DNA of 64,000 bases. Origin: JAENVU01 sp963765075 (GTDB lineage: Bacteria > Actinomycetota > Acidimicrobiia > IMCC26256 > JAENVU01). The notes beneath the pieces were generated by a model. It was not told the DNA's origin. It did not search any database and saw only the letters and a program-made list of their open reading frames with translations. The stretch is taken from the NCBI GenBank assembly GCA_963765075.1, contig CAVXVA010000008.1, forward strand, positions 930,001 through 994,000, in the 5' to 3' direction. Every line of letters starts with the position of its first letter. The stretch's first letter is position 1. A program made the position numbers and the translations under genes. Shown in pieces: positions 28,757 through 37,945 of this stretch.

Positions 28757-30383
28757 TCAGGCAGCTGTTCGCGCCACGTGAGTCCGGGCGTGCGCGACTG
28801 CGGCATCGAGGTCGGTGAAGACGTGGCGTTCGTCGGCGAGGTGTTCGAGGGCTCCGACGGTGTCGAGCAGCCGGAGGTGCTCGGGCCGGGCGCCCTTGAT
28901 CAGGATGGTGATTCCCCGATGTTCGAGCTCGGTCACCATGTCGCCAATCGCCTTGGCTCCGGTCGCATCGAGAACCTGCAGTTGGGAGAGTCGGAGGATG
29001 ACGACTCGAACGTCGCTCACCGCGGTCAGTTCCTTGAGGAAGTGTTGGGCGGCGCCGAAGAACAGGGCGCCATCGAGCCGGTACGCAACGATGTGATCGT
29101 GGAGCAGTTCGGCCTCGACCGCCGGATCGATTTCGACATCGGCGATCGGTTCTGCCGTCGCGGTCGTCGACTGCGCGATCGTGCGGAGCGCCAGGATGGC
29201 GGCGAGCGCGACACCGATCTCGACCGCCAGGATCAGGTCGAACGCGAGAGTCGCGACGGCCGTGATCACGAGCACCGCGGCGTCCGAACCGGTAGACCGG
29301 AGGATGCGACGTGACGGTGGAAACATCGATCATGCGTGCCGCGGTGAACATGAGGACGCCGGCGAGTGCTGCAAGGGGGATGTGGGCAACCAGAGGGCCA
29401 CCAAAGAAGACGACCAGGATCAGCACGGCCGAGTGGACGATCGCAGCGACCCGGGTGCGCGCGCCTGCTCGCACGTTCACTGCCGTGCGGGCGATCGCTC
29501 CGGTCGCGGGCATGCCGCCGAACATGGGCGTCGCAATGTTGGCCAATCCCTGACCGAAGAGTTCGCGATCGGGATCGTGGGGAGTGGTGTCGGTCATGCC
29601 GTCCGCCACCTTGGCCGACAGCAAACTCTCGATCGCGGCGAGCGCGGCAATAGCCAGTGCCGCGCTGAACAGGCTGCTGATCTGACCGGCGGAGAAGGAA
29701 GGAAGGGACGGGGTCGGCAACGAGCCGGGGAGCGTCCCGACTCGGACGAGGTTCCAGCCGGCGGTCTGCGCGACGACGGTGGCGATCACGACGGCGAGCA
29801 GAGAGGCAGGTATGGCGCGGTGCAGCTTGGGCGCGACGAACATCGTGGCGACCACGATGGCCACGACTGCGAGCGCCGTCCATTGGCCGTGATCGAGTGA
29901 GTCCGCCACGGCGCGAAACGCGACGACCGCGGTGTTCTCCCCGTGGGGCTTCGGGACCCCGAGGGCCGACGGGACCTGTTGCAGGAAGATGATGAAAGCG
30001 ATACCGACGGTGAAGCCTTCGACGACCGGCCACGGAATGAACGCCAGAAATCTTCCGAGCCGTGCGATCGCCGCGCCGAGGAGCATGAGCCCGGCCATGA
30101 TGCCGACAACGGGCACCGCGTCGACGCCGTAGCGGGCCACGATGGGCACGAGTACGACGGTCATGGCTCCAGTGGGTCCGGTGACCTGCACGTTCGAACC
30201 GCCGAAGATGCCGGCGACCAGGCCGGCGACGATCGCGGTGACGAGCCCGGCGCTCGCGCCGAGACCGCTGGTGATCCCGAAGGCGAGGGCCAGGGGCAAC
30301 GCGACGACGCTGACGGTGACTCCGGCGACGACGTCGGACCGCCAGGAATTGTGTAACCCGGCGTAGTCGGATCGGCGGGGCAC
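28757..30383 (-). CDS. SulP-family anion transporter with STAS domain (1 frame break)
   Basis: About 541 aa. The transmembrane part contains the SulP signature blocks AGVTVSVVALPLALAFGI, GGSNVQVTGPTGAMTVVLVPIV, GFTVGIAFIIFLQQVP, AIESLLSAKVADGM and ELFGQGLANIATPMFGGMPATGAIARTAVNVRAGA, giving about 10-12 helices. A C-terminal STAS domain runs from about residue 430, with VVILRLSQLQVLDATGAKAIGDM at its core. Likely a proton- or sodium-coupled importer of sulfate or bicarbonate; specificity is not readable. Frame change near 29315 between helices. A GTG start at 30383 is used; it lacks a clear ribosome-binding site. It ends about 30 nt before the acyl-CoA synthetase's stop region begins upstream on the same strand. 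Confidence 0.85.
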
Positions 30384-30411
30384 TCAGCCGGGTCACATTC
30401 ACCTCACGTGT

Positions 30412-31879
30412 CTAGCGGTGATCACGGGAAAAGTCACCACGCAGTCGGTGCTTGAGGACCTTGCCCGATGCGTTGCGGGGGAGTTCGTCGACGAACTCGA
30501 TGGTCTTCGGCGTCTTGAACCCGGCGAGCTGGGCCCGACAATGCGCGATGAGGTCCTCGGCCGCGACGGGTTCGCGCGCCACGACGACGGCACAGACCCG
30601 TTCGCCCCATCGTTCGTCCGCCAGCCCGATCACCGCGACGTCGGCCACCGCCGGATGCGCATGGAGGACGTCTTCGACTTCTCGTGAGCGCAACGTTCTC
30701 GCCGCCGCTCACGATGACGTCCTTCTTGCGATCGATGATCGACACGATGCCGTCGTCGTCGATGCGGGCGACATCGCCGGTGTGGAGCCAGCCGTCGGTG
30801 ATCGCGTGTGCGGTCGCGTCGGGTTGGTTCCAGTAGCCCCGCATCACCTGTGGCGCGCGCACGAGCAACTCGTCGTCGGCTCCGAGCCGAACCTCGACCC
30901 CGGCCGAGGGGCGGCCGGCCGCAACCAGCAGCCGGGTATCGCCGGCCGCGGCGCGACGGTGCTCGTCCGGGTCCGAGGAACAATGCGTTGCCACCGAGCT
31001 CGGTCATACCGAAACCCTGCGAGCAGTGCCAGTCCCACCGTTCGACAACCCGTTGGAGGACCGGTCCCGGAATCGGTGAGGCGCCGTATCCCAAGGAGTG
31101 GATCGACGCGAGGTCGGAGTCGTGCACGTCGGGATGGTCGAGCAGCATCGCGATCATCGTCGGGGCGAGCGACAACATCGTCACGCCGTGGTCGCGGACG
31201 AGCCCGGTCAGGCCGACGGGATCGAACGTCCGTTGCAGCACGATCGGTCGGGCGCGGCGGTGGAGGACCAGCACGTTGTACCCGGCGACGTGGCACAGCG
31301 GGAACGGGGTGGCGAGCACGTCGTCGTCGCCGACGGGTCGGGCCGGCAACGTGGCGTCGACCGCGGCGATGAGATTCGCGTCCGAGAGCATGGCGAGCTT
31401 CGGCGATCCCGTCGTGCCACTCGTGCCGATGAGCCACGCGACGTCGTCGGGGGAGCGGGGCGGCGGCGTGAACTCGGCCTGCCAACTCCGGCCTCGGTGA
31501 GGGGAGCCCCCAGGGGTCGGACGGCCACGCGGGCCGGCGCGGTCGAACCGATCGGCGTGTCCCGCGTCGACGTAGGCCAATCGTCACCCCGGCGCGGTCG
31601 AGCGTCGCTGCCCACTCTTCCGGGTGCAGCCGATGGTTCAGCGGAACCAACACCCGCCCGGCGTGGGGCACCGCGTAGTAGAGCTCCACGTACTCGATGC
31701 AGTTCTCGGCCAACACCGCGACCCGGGCACCCGGCTCGGTCAGTGCCGCGATTTCCGCGGCCCGCGGCGTCGACTCGGGTCACCAACTCTCGGAACGTCG
31801 CCGACCCCGTGTCGGTGATGACTGCGGGCGTGTCCGGCGCACGCGCCGCCGCATCGGCAATCAGGTCGTGGAGGAGCAC
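30412..31879 (-). CDS. Acyl-CoA synthetase / AMP-dependent ligase (6 frame breaks)
   Basis: About 489 aa ANL-superfamily enzyme that would adenylate a carboxylic acid and transfer it to CoA. Motifs in order across frames: MLLHDLIADAAARAPDTPAV, NCIEYVELYYAVPHAG, the P-loop LIGTSGTTGSPKLAM, the A5 region QGFGMTELGG, GWLHTGDVARIDDDG with the ribose-binding Asp, IIDRKKDVIVSGGENV hinge, and the catalytic Lys in LPRNASGKVLKHRLR near the C-terminus. Frame changes fall near 31758, 31582, 31530, 31492, 30978 and 30690. GTG 31879 has CAAGG upstream. Every catalytic block survives, so functional decay is unlikely. Substrate unknown. Confidence 0.82.
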
Positions 31880-31924
31880 GCGCCGATCCTTGCAGGAACT
31901 GCTGGTCGTGTTCGCCGCTCGGGG

Positions 31925-32152
31925 TTACGCGTCGTCCTCCGGCAGCGAAAAATAGACGGTCATCGAGTACCACGGCCCTCGGTTGGTGACCTCGGCGTGC
32001 AACGACACGTCCTGGACTTCCGCATCCGCGATCCGTTCGACCTCCGAGGCGACGCTCCGGAGGAGCAGCGCGACGTCGCCTTGACGCCGACCCTTCGGAT
32101 TCGCCATCGAGAAATGGTGCATGGGCCAGTGCGAAACGGAGCGAGTCGACAT
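31925..32152 (-). CDS. Conserved small protein (75 aa) with MHHFSMANPKG motif
   Basis: Encodes 75 aa. From residue 11 it reads MHHFSMANPKGRRQGDVALL, then SVASEVERI, VQDVSLHAEVTNRG and SMTVYFSLPEDDA. I recognise the HFSMANPKG...QGDVxxLLRxVA pattern as a conserved actinobacterial protein of unknown function; no signal peptide or membrane segment is present. ATG 32152 is the longest start; an internal ATG at 32122 begins exactly at the conserved block and may be the true start. Same strand as the acyl-CoA synthetase, 45 nt before its start. Confidence 0.65.
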   Translation of the reverse strand: MSTRSVSHWPMHHFSMANPKGRRQGDVALLLRSVASEVERIADAEVQDVSLHAEVTNRGPWYSMTVYFSLPEDDA

Positions 32153-32240
32153 GGATCCAGGATGTCACGAGTCGGCGTCCGAGCGCCGCGAGCAGCACGT
32201 GCTGCGTGCGGCGGAGAGGTAGCTGGGCCAGACTGACGCC

Positions 32241-32895
32241 GTGGCAGTGGGAACCATCGAAACGGTCGGGTCGCACCTCGGCGGGCATCACGCACCGACG
32301 GGGCGTGGGCGATCCCGGATGTTGGTCGCCCTGGCGCTCGTGGTGGCGTGCCTCGGCGGCATTGCGGGCTACCGACGGTTCGCAGGCGGGACCCATCTCG
32401 TGGTCCTGAACGGGAACGAGGTTTCGGGAAGCATGCGGGTCGGCATGCCGGTGAGTACCGGGATTCCGATGTGGACCGAAGGCGGCCCGAGCGTCGATCT
32501 CCAGTCGGTTGCCGACGACCACTCGCCGAACGTGACCGTCCGGTACTCCCTCATCCGTCGCGGGCCGCGTGGCGACGGGATCGGCTTCGTAGACGGGCCG
32601 ATTGCTGCATGGGATCCCATCGCGATCAGCGGCGCACGCGTGTCGCAGCCGGCAAGGAAGTTGGTGGAGACGACCTGCACCACCGGTTCGTCCACGGTGG
32701 TGTCCGCATGTGCCCCGGTAGCATCGAGGGATGCGGATCCGGGTTCGACCAGTCCTCGTCGTCACCGTGGTGGCGACGGCGCCCGGCCCGTGGCACGTCA
32801 CCAACTTTCGGGTGAACTATTCGTCGTGGTTTCGGAATCGCACGGCTCAGTCGAGTTTCGTCATGCGTGGCGTCGCAATGGAACCGTCGGGCTAG
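32241..32895 (+). CDS. Membrane-anchored exported hypothetical protein (1 frame break)
   Basis: About 218 aa. A basic N-terminus (GHHAPTGRGRSR) precedes one hydrophobic helix (MLVALALVVACLGGIAGY, about residues 27-44), then a soluble domain (GTHLVVLNGNEVSGSM, GPSVDLQSVADDHSPNVTVRYSLIRRG). Near 32744 one extra base breaks the frame; corrected, it continues IRVRPVLVVTVVATAPGPWH and ends VMRGVAMEPSG at 32895. GTG 32241 is used; no strong ribosome-binding site. Family not recognised. The gene is divergent from the 75-aa protein and ends 87 nt before the alkylation-repair operon. Confidence 0.55.
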
Positions 32896-32982
32896 CCGGC
32901 GCGTCGACCGCCGAGCGCCGCGATCTGTGGCGTCCGAAACCCGCTAGCCAGCGGGCCGAGAACCTGCGATGGTGACGGAGTG

Positions 32983-34444
32983 ATGCCGTCGACCGACACC
33001 TGCCTGCGGGCCATCGAGAGCAAGGACGCCCGGTTCGATGGCTGGTTCTTCACCGCCGTGAAGACCACGCGGATCTACTGCCGGCCGAGTTGTCCCGCCC
33101 GCACGCCGTTCGTTCGCAACGTCGAGTTTCTGCCGAACGGCTGCCGCCTGCCAGAAGGCCGGGTACCGCGCGTGCAAGCGGTGTCGGCCCGACGCGTCGC
33201 CGGGTTCGCCCGAGTGGGATCCCCGCGGTGACGTCGTCGGGACGCGCCATGCGGCTCATCGCCGACGGCGTCATCGACCGGGAGGGGGTCGGTGGTCTCG
33301 CGTCGCGGCTCGCCTACAGCGAGCGTCAGATTCACCGACTGCTCGTCGCCGAGGTCGGCGCGGGACCGCTCGCATTGGCTCGGGCGCAACGCGCCCAGAC
33401 CGCGCGTGTGCTGATCGAGACGACCGATCTCACGTTCGCGCACGTTGCGTTCGCATCCGGGTTCGCCAGCATCCGCCAGTTCAACGACACGATCCGTGAC
33501 GTCTTCGCGGTGACCCCGACCGCGTTACGGGCGGGGAAGGCGACGACCGGTGAGCCCGGCCAGGTCACGGTCCGGCTCGCAGTGCGCACGCCGTTCGACG
33601 GCGCGGGCCTGCTCGCGTTCCTCGCCCTGCGGGCGGTCGACGGGGTCGAGCACGTCGACGGCGGAGCGTACATCCGATCGCTCGAACTTCCTCACGGCAC
33701 CGGAGTGATGAGCGTGACTCCGGCCGTCGATCATGTGATGGCCTCGTACCGGCTCGACGACCTGCGCGATCTCACGGCTGCGGTCGCCGCGGACCCGTCG
33801 GCTGTTCGACCTCGATGCCGACCCCGAAAGTGTGAACGCCGCGCTCGGACGTGATCCGATCCTCGGATCGTTCGTTCGCCGCCGTCCGGGGTTGCGGGTG
33901 CCCGGCCATCCCGACGGGATGGAACTGGTGACCCGGGCCATCATCGGCCAACAGGTCTCGGTCGCGGGCGCGCGTACGATCGCGGCCCGGCTCGTCGAAC
34001 GGATCGGGAAACCGCTCGACGCGCCGGCTGGCCCGATGAGCTCACCGATTCCCCGACGCCGCCGCGATCGCGGCGATCAGCGTCGAGGACCTTCCGATGC
34101 CCCGGGCACGAGCCGAGGCCTTGCGCACGGTCGCCGCCGCGATCGCCGACGGTGAGATCACGATCGACCCGGGTGCAGATCGCGACGAGCTCCGGGCCCA
34201 GCTCGTCGCACTCCCGGGCATCGGTCCGTGGACCGCCGAGTACGTGATGATGCGCGCGGTCGGCGACCCGGATGCCTTTCTCGCCACCGATCTCGGCGTC
34301 CGCCATGCGCTCGACGCCGCGGGCGTCGAGTCCACGCCCAAGGCCGCCCTCGCGCACGCGGAACGGTGGCGACCCTGGCGCGCCTACGCCAACGCACATC
34401 TCTGGGCCTCCCTCAGCCCCATCCACGAAGGAGCACATCGATGA
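32983..34444 (+). CDS. alkA: Ada-AlkA fusion: DNA-3-methyladenine glycosylase with Ada metal-binding and AraC-type HTH (about 5 frame breaks)
   Basis: About 487 aa, matching actinobacterial AlkA. Order: Ada methylphosphotriester domain (FDGWFFTAVKTTRIYCRPSCPARTPF, then AAACQKAGYRACKRCRPDA with the zinc cysteines), AraC-type HTH (LASRLAYSERQIHRLL, FASGFASIRQFNDTIR), AlkA N-terminal beta domain, and a HhH-GPD glycosylase (IIGQQVSVAGARTIAARL, LVALPGIGPWTAEYVMMRAV, DAFLATDLGVRHAL with the catalytic Asp in ATDLG). It excises alkylated bases and senses methylation. Frame changes lie near 33139, 33240, 33799 and 34035-34051. GGAG precedes ATG 32983. Its stop overlaps the ogt start (ATGA), so the two repair enzymes are translationally coupled. 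Confidence 0.85.
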
Positions 34445-34929
34445 CCAAGTACACCGTCTACGACGGGCCGAAGGGGCCGCTGCTCCTGGCGGTCGACGAC
34501 GACGGACGCGTCGTGCGCCTCCACTTTGCTCACGACACGCTCCCGATCGCGCCGGAATGGCGCGAGGACCCAGACGCCTTGACGCCCGTGAGCGATCAGC
34601 TCGACCAGTACTTCGCGGGGGCCCGGACCGACTTCGACCTCGACCTCGCACCGCAGGGAACGCCGTTCCAACTCGAGGTGTGGGAGCAGCTGCGCGCGAT
34701 CCCGTACGGCGAGACGATCTCGTACGGCGAGCTCGCGAAGCGGGTCGGCCGACCCGGCGGGGCGAGGGCCGTCGGCGCCGCCAACGGGCAGAACCCGATT
34801 GCGATCATCGTCCCGTGTCACCGGGTCATCGGTGCCGACGGATCCCTGACCGGTTTCGGCGGAGGCCTCCCCTGGAAGCGCTGGCTCCTCGAACGCGAAC
34901 AATCCCAAGGCAGCCTCCTTCCCCAGTGA
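34441..34929 (+). CDS. ogt: Methylated-DNA--protein-cysteine S-methyltransferase
   Basis: A 162-aa O6-alkylguanine-DNA alkyltransferase. The C-terminal DNA-binding domain contains IPYGETISYGELAKRVGRP, the Asn-hinge AVGAANGQNPIAIIVPCHRV with acceptor C126, and GADGSLTGFGGGLPWKRWLL. It transfers O6-methyl groups from guanine to itself. Start ATG overlaps the alkA stop by 4 nt, with GGAG about 7-10 nt upstream. Length and motifs are full and intact. It is followed by a hairpin repeat of family C. Confidence 0.93.
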   Translation: MTKYTVYDGPKGPLLLAVDDDGRVVRLHFAHDTLPIAPEWREDPDALTPVSDQLDQYFAGARTDFDLDLAPQGTPFQLEVWEQLRAIPYGETISYGELAKRVGRPGGARAVGAANGQNPIAIIVPCHRVIGADGSLTGFGGGLPWKRWLLEREQSQGSLLPQ

Positions 34930-34961
34930 ACCCGACCCGTCCAGCAACGGGCCCTCCTATC

Positions 34962-34977
34962 GCACCCCAGAGGGTGC
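34962..34977. repeat. Hairpin repeat, family C copy 1
   Basis: GCACCC-CAGA-GGGTGC stem-loop, 32 nt after the ogt stop, with flanks (TATCGC before; GGAGCGCGCGT then GGTTCGGCG after) shared with the copies at 37820 and 37854. Confidence 0.75.
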
Positions 34978-35077
34978 GGAGCGCGCGTCGGTTCGGCGCG
35001 GGTCGAGGAGCAGGCTGACGAGCCCGGCTCGAGCGCAGTAGGTTCAATAAACGAACCGACTCACCCGGAGGGCGACG

Positions 35078-37342
35078 ATGACCGAGACGACGACGGAGTG
35101 GCACCCGAGCGCGTGCATCTTGTGCAGCATCAACTGCGGGATCGAGGTGAAGCTCGACGGGCCGCGCATCACCCGCATCCGTGGCGACAAGTCCCACCCG
35201 GGATCCCAGGGGTACACGTGTGAGAAGGCCCTGCGCCTCGATCACTATCAGAACGCGGCCGATCGGATCACGAGCCCGATGCGGCGGACGGTGGACGGCA
35301 AGTACGAGCCCGTGGACTGGGACACGGCGATCGCCGAGGTCGCCGCCGGTCTCGCGAGGGTGCGCGACGAGCACGGAGGCGCGTCGATCTTCTATTACGG
35401 CGGCGGCGGTCAGGGGAACCACCTCGGAGGGGGATACGGCCGGTCGCTGCGGGCCGCGGTCGGCAGCGTCTACACCGCGAGTGCGTTGTCACAGGAGAAG
35501 ACTGGCGAGTTCTGGGTCGACGGCCAGCTCTTCGGCCGCCCGAAGTGCCACACGACCGGTGACTACGAACACGCCGAGGTCGCAGTGTTCGTCGGCAAGA
35601 ACCCTTGGCAATCGCACGGGTTCCCGCGAGCGCGCGTGGTGCTCAAGGAAATCGCGAAGGATCCGACGCGGGCGTTGATCGTGATCGATCCCCGCCGGAC
35701 GGAATCGGCCGATCTCGCCGACTTCCACCTCCAGGTCAAGCCCGGCACCGACGCCTGGTGTCTCGGGGCGCTCCTGAAAGTGTTGGTCGACGAGCAGCTG
35801 GTCGATACCGGGTTCGTCGGCGCTCGCACCACTGGTCTCGAGGAACTCACGAACGCGTTGGCCATCGTGGACGTGTCGCGGTGGTGTGAGATCGCGGGGG
35901 TCGCCGAGGCCGACGTCCGTGCTGTCGCCCGCCGGATCGCCGCGGCCGAGAGTGTGTCGATGTTCGAGGATCTCGGCATCCAGCAATCCGAACACAGCAC
36001 GCTGAACTCCTACCTGGAGAAGCTCGTCTACCTGCTGACCGGCAACTTCGGGAAGCGGGGGGCCATGAATATTCACACGGCGTTCGCGAGCCTCGCCGGT
36101 GGCGGGAAGGCGGGCGGCGACCGTCGCAGTCCGGTTGGTGGACACCGCATCATCACCGGACTGATCCCATGTGCAGCGGTGGCCGAGGAGATCCTCACCG
36201 ACCATCCCGACCGTTTCCGGGCGATGATCGTCGAGTCTGGGAACCCGGTGCACTCGCTGCCCGACAGCCCGCGCATGCGCGAGGCGATGGCCGCGCTGGA
36301 GTTCTCGGTGGTCATCGACGTCGCCATGACCGAGACCGGGCGCTGCGCCGATTACGTGCTCCCGGCCGCGAGCCAGTTCGAGAAGTGGGAAGCGACGTTC
36401 TTCACGCTCGAGTTCCCGGAGAACTTCTTCCATCTGCGCCGGCCCCTGTTCGAACCGCTCCCGGGCACGTTGCCCGAACCCGAGATCCACCGTCGGCTCG
36501 TTCGCGCGCTCGGCGCCTACACCGATGACGATCTCGTGCCACTCCACGAGGCGGCCGCGGAGGGTCGCGCGGCCTACACGGGCGCGTTCCTCAACGCCAT
36601 GGTCGAACAGCCCCACCTCGCCAAGCACGCGGCGCTGGTGCTGTACGAGACGCTCGGGCCGACACTCGGGGCGGGCAACGAAGGTGCGGCGGCGGTCTGG
36701 GGTCTGGCCCAGACGTGCTTCCTCAACTTCACGGAGTCGGTCCTGCGGGCCGGGTTCGCGAGCGGCGACGAACTCTTCGACGCAGTGTTCACGGGTCGTG
36801 GCGTCACGTTCACCGTCGACGAGTACTCCGCCACCTGGGATCGGCTCGCCTACGACGACGGGCGCATCCACCTGGTGCAGCCCGAGCTCCTCGCCGAGTT
36901 CGGCGAACTCCCCGCCGAGGGCCCAGTTCGCGACGATGCGTTCCCGTTCGTGCTCTCGGCGGGCGAGCGCAGATCTTCGACGGCCAACACGATCCTGCGC
37001 GACCCCACATGGATGAAGTCGGACCACGCGGGGGCGTTGCGGATGAACCCGCGCGACGCCGAACGCTTGGGCGTGACCGATGGCGACCGGGTGATCGTGG
37101 AGACCAAGCGCGGCCGGGCCGCGACCGAGGTCGAGCTGACCGACACCTTGCAAGAAGGACACATCTCCCTTCCGAACGGCCGGGGATTGGCCTATCCCGA
37201 TGGCGAGGGCGCCGATGTCGCGACCGGTGTCGCCCCCAACGAGTTGACCGCCAGCGACGACCGTGATTGGTTCGCGCTCACCCCGCACCACAAGCACGTC
37301 CGCGCGCGGGTCGAGGCCGGCACCAGAGCGGGCGGGTCATGA
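35078..37342 (+). CDS. Molybdopterin-dependent oxidoreductase, catalytic subunit (formate dehydrogenase/nitrate reductase-like)
   Basis: A 754-aa bis-MGD enzyme of the DMSO-reductase superfamily. The N-terminal 4Fe-4S motif is C13-x2-C16-x3-C20-x27-C48. Cofactor-binding blocks include YYGGGGQGNHLGGGYGRSL, VAVFVGKNPWQSHGFPRAR, IVIDPRRTESADLADFHLQV, YLLTGNFGKRGAMNIHT, VESGNPVHSLPDS, YVLPAASQFEKWE and the C-terminal MNPRDAERLGVTDGDRVIVETKRG. At the metal-ligand region (TASALSQEKTGEFW) I see no Cys or Sec. No Tat signal, so cytoplasmic. No small or membrane subunit is nearby; it stands alone with an HxlR regulator overlapping its stop. GGAGGG precedes ATG 35078. Confidence 0.88.
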   Translation: MTETTTEWHPSACILCSINCGIEVKLDGPRITRIRGDKSHPGSQGYTCEKALRLDHYQNAADRITSPMRRTVDGKYEPVDWDTAIAEVAAGLARVRDEHGGASIFYYGGGGQGNHLGGGYGRSLRAAVGSVYTASALSQEKTGEFWVDGQLFGRPKCHTTGDYEHAEVAVFVGKNPWQSHGFPRARVVLKEIAKDPTRALIVIDPRRTESADLADFHLQVKPGTDAWCLGALLKVLVDEQLVDTGFVGARTTGLEELTNALAIVDVSRWCEIAGVAEADVRAVARRIAAAESVSMFEDLGIQQSEHSTLNSYLEKLVYLLTGNFGKRGAMNIHTAFASLAGGGKAGGDRRSPVGGHRIITGLIPCAAVAEEILTDHPDRFRAMIVESGNPVHSLPDSPRMREAMAALEFSVVIDVAMTETGRCADYVLPAASQFEKWEATFFTLEFPENFFHLRRPLFEPLPGTLPEPEIHRRLVRALGAYTDDDLVPLHEAAAEGRAAYTGAFLNAMVEQPHLAKHAALVLYETLGPTLGAGNEGAAAVWGLAQTCFLNFTESVLRAGFASGDELFDAVFTGRGVTFTVDEYSATWDRLAYDDGRIHLVQPELLAEFGELPAEGPVRDDAFPFVLSAGERRSSTANTILRDPTWMKSDHAGALRMNPRDAERLGVTDGDRVIVETKRGRAATEVELTDTLQEGHISLPNGRGLAYPDGEGADVATGVAPNELTASDDRDWFALTPHHKHVRARVEAGTRAGGS

Positions 37343-37788
37343 AACGCACGCGGTTCGACGATTGGCCGTGTCCGATCGCCCGAGCCACCGATCTCATCGG
37401 GGATTGGTGGACGCCGCTGGTGTTACGCGACGTGTTCTTCGGGATGCGCCGATTCGACCAGATCCAGGTTGACCTCGGAATTCCGCGTGCCGTGCTCGCG
37501 CAGCGGCTCGATCGTCTCGTCGCCGAGGGCATGCTCGAGAAGCGCCAGTACGAGGAGCGCCCGCCGCGCTATGAGTATCGGCTGACCGACAAGGGCCGTG
37601 AGTTCTGGTCGGTCCTCGCGGCGATGTGGCGGTGGGCGTCGGACTGGCAGTGGGGCGACGACCGCCCCGGCGTGGTGTTGAAGGACCGCGCAACCGGTCG
37701 GGTCGTCCGACCGGTCGTCGTCGACGAAACCACCGGCGAACCCCTCGACGTCCGCACCCTGCGCGTCGGCCGCGCCCGCCCCGCCTGA
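37339..37788 (+). CDS. HxlR-family winged-helix regulator
   Basis: A 149-aa transcription factor. MKRTRFDDWPCPIARATDLIGDWWTPLVLR is the diagnostic start, with C11 at the position used for redox or electrophile sensing in several HxlR proteins; FGMRRFDQIQVDLGIPRAVLAQRLDRLVAEGML is the recognition helix and wing. The C-terminal extension (VLKDRATGRVVRPVVVDETT) is usual in actinobacterial members. Its ATG overlaps the oxidoreductase stop (ATGA), so it is co-translated and likely regulates that operon or senses its substrate/product (inference). Confidence 0.9.
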   Translation: MKRTRFDDWPCPIARATDLIGDWWTPLVLRDVFFGMRRFDQIQVDLGIPRAVLAQRLDRLVAEGMLEKRQYEERPPRYEYRLTDKGREFWSVLAAMWRWASDWQWGDDRPGVVLKDRATGRVVRPVVVDETTGEPLDVRTLRVGRARPA

Positions 37789-37801
37789 CCCACCCCATCC
37801 C

Positions 37802-37869
37802 GCAACCGGCGCTCGTATCGCACCCCAGAGGGTGCGGAACCCGCGCTGGTTGCGCACCCCCTGGGGTGC
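37802..37869. repeat. Compound hairpin repeats, family C copies 2 and 3
   Basis: Outer stem GCAACCGGCGC (37802-37812) pairs with GCGCTGGTTGC (37843-37853), one wobble; the inner hairpin GCACCC/GGGTGC begins at 37820. Directly abutting is a third hairpin, GCACCCCCTGGGGTGC (37854-37869), with the same GGAGCGCGCGT tail as the copy at 34962. Located 14 nt after the HxlR stop. Confidence 0.75.
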
Positions 37870-37945
37870 GGAGCGCGCGTTGGTTCGGCGTGGGGGGCGA
37901 GGGACCGGCTCGCCCCGAATGTCGGGCGCGTGGGACGATGCCCGG

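Noticed and set aside
27881..29314. A 477-codon plus-strand ORF over the MBL and SulP genes
   Set aside because: Antisense shadow of GC-rich coding DNA; composition is Asp/Arg/Gly/Val rich with no domain, and both minus-strand genes have clear motifs.
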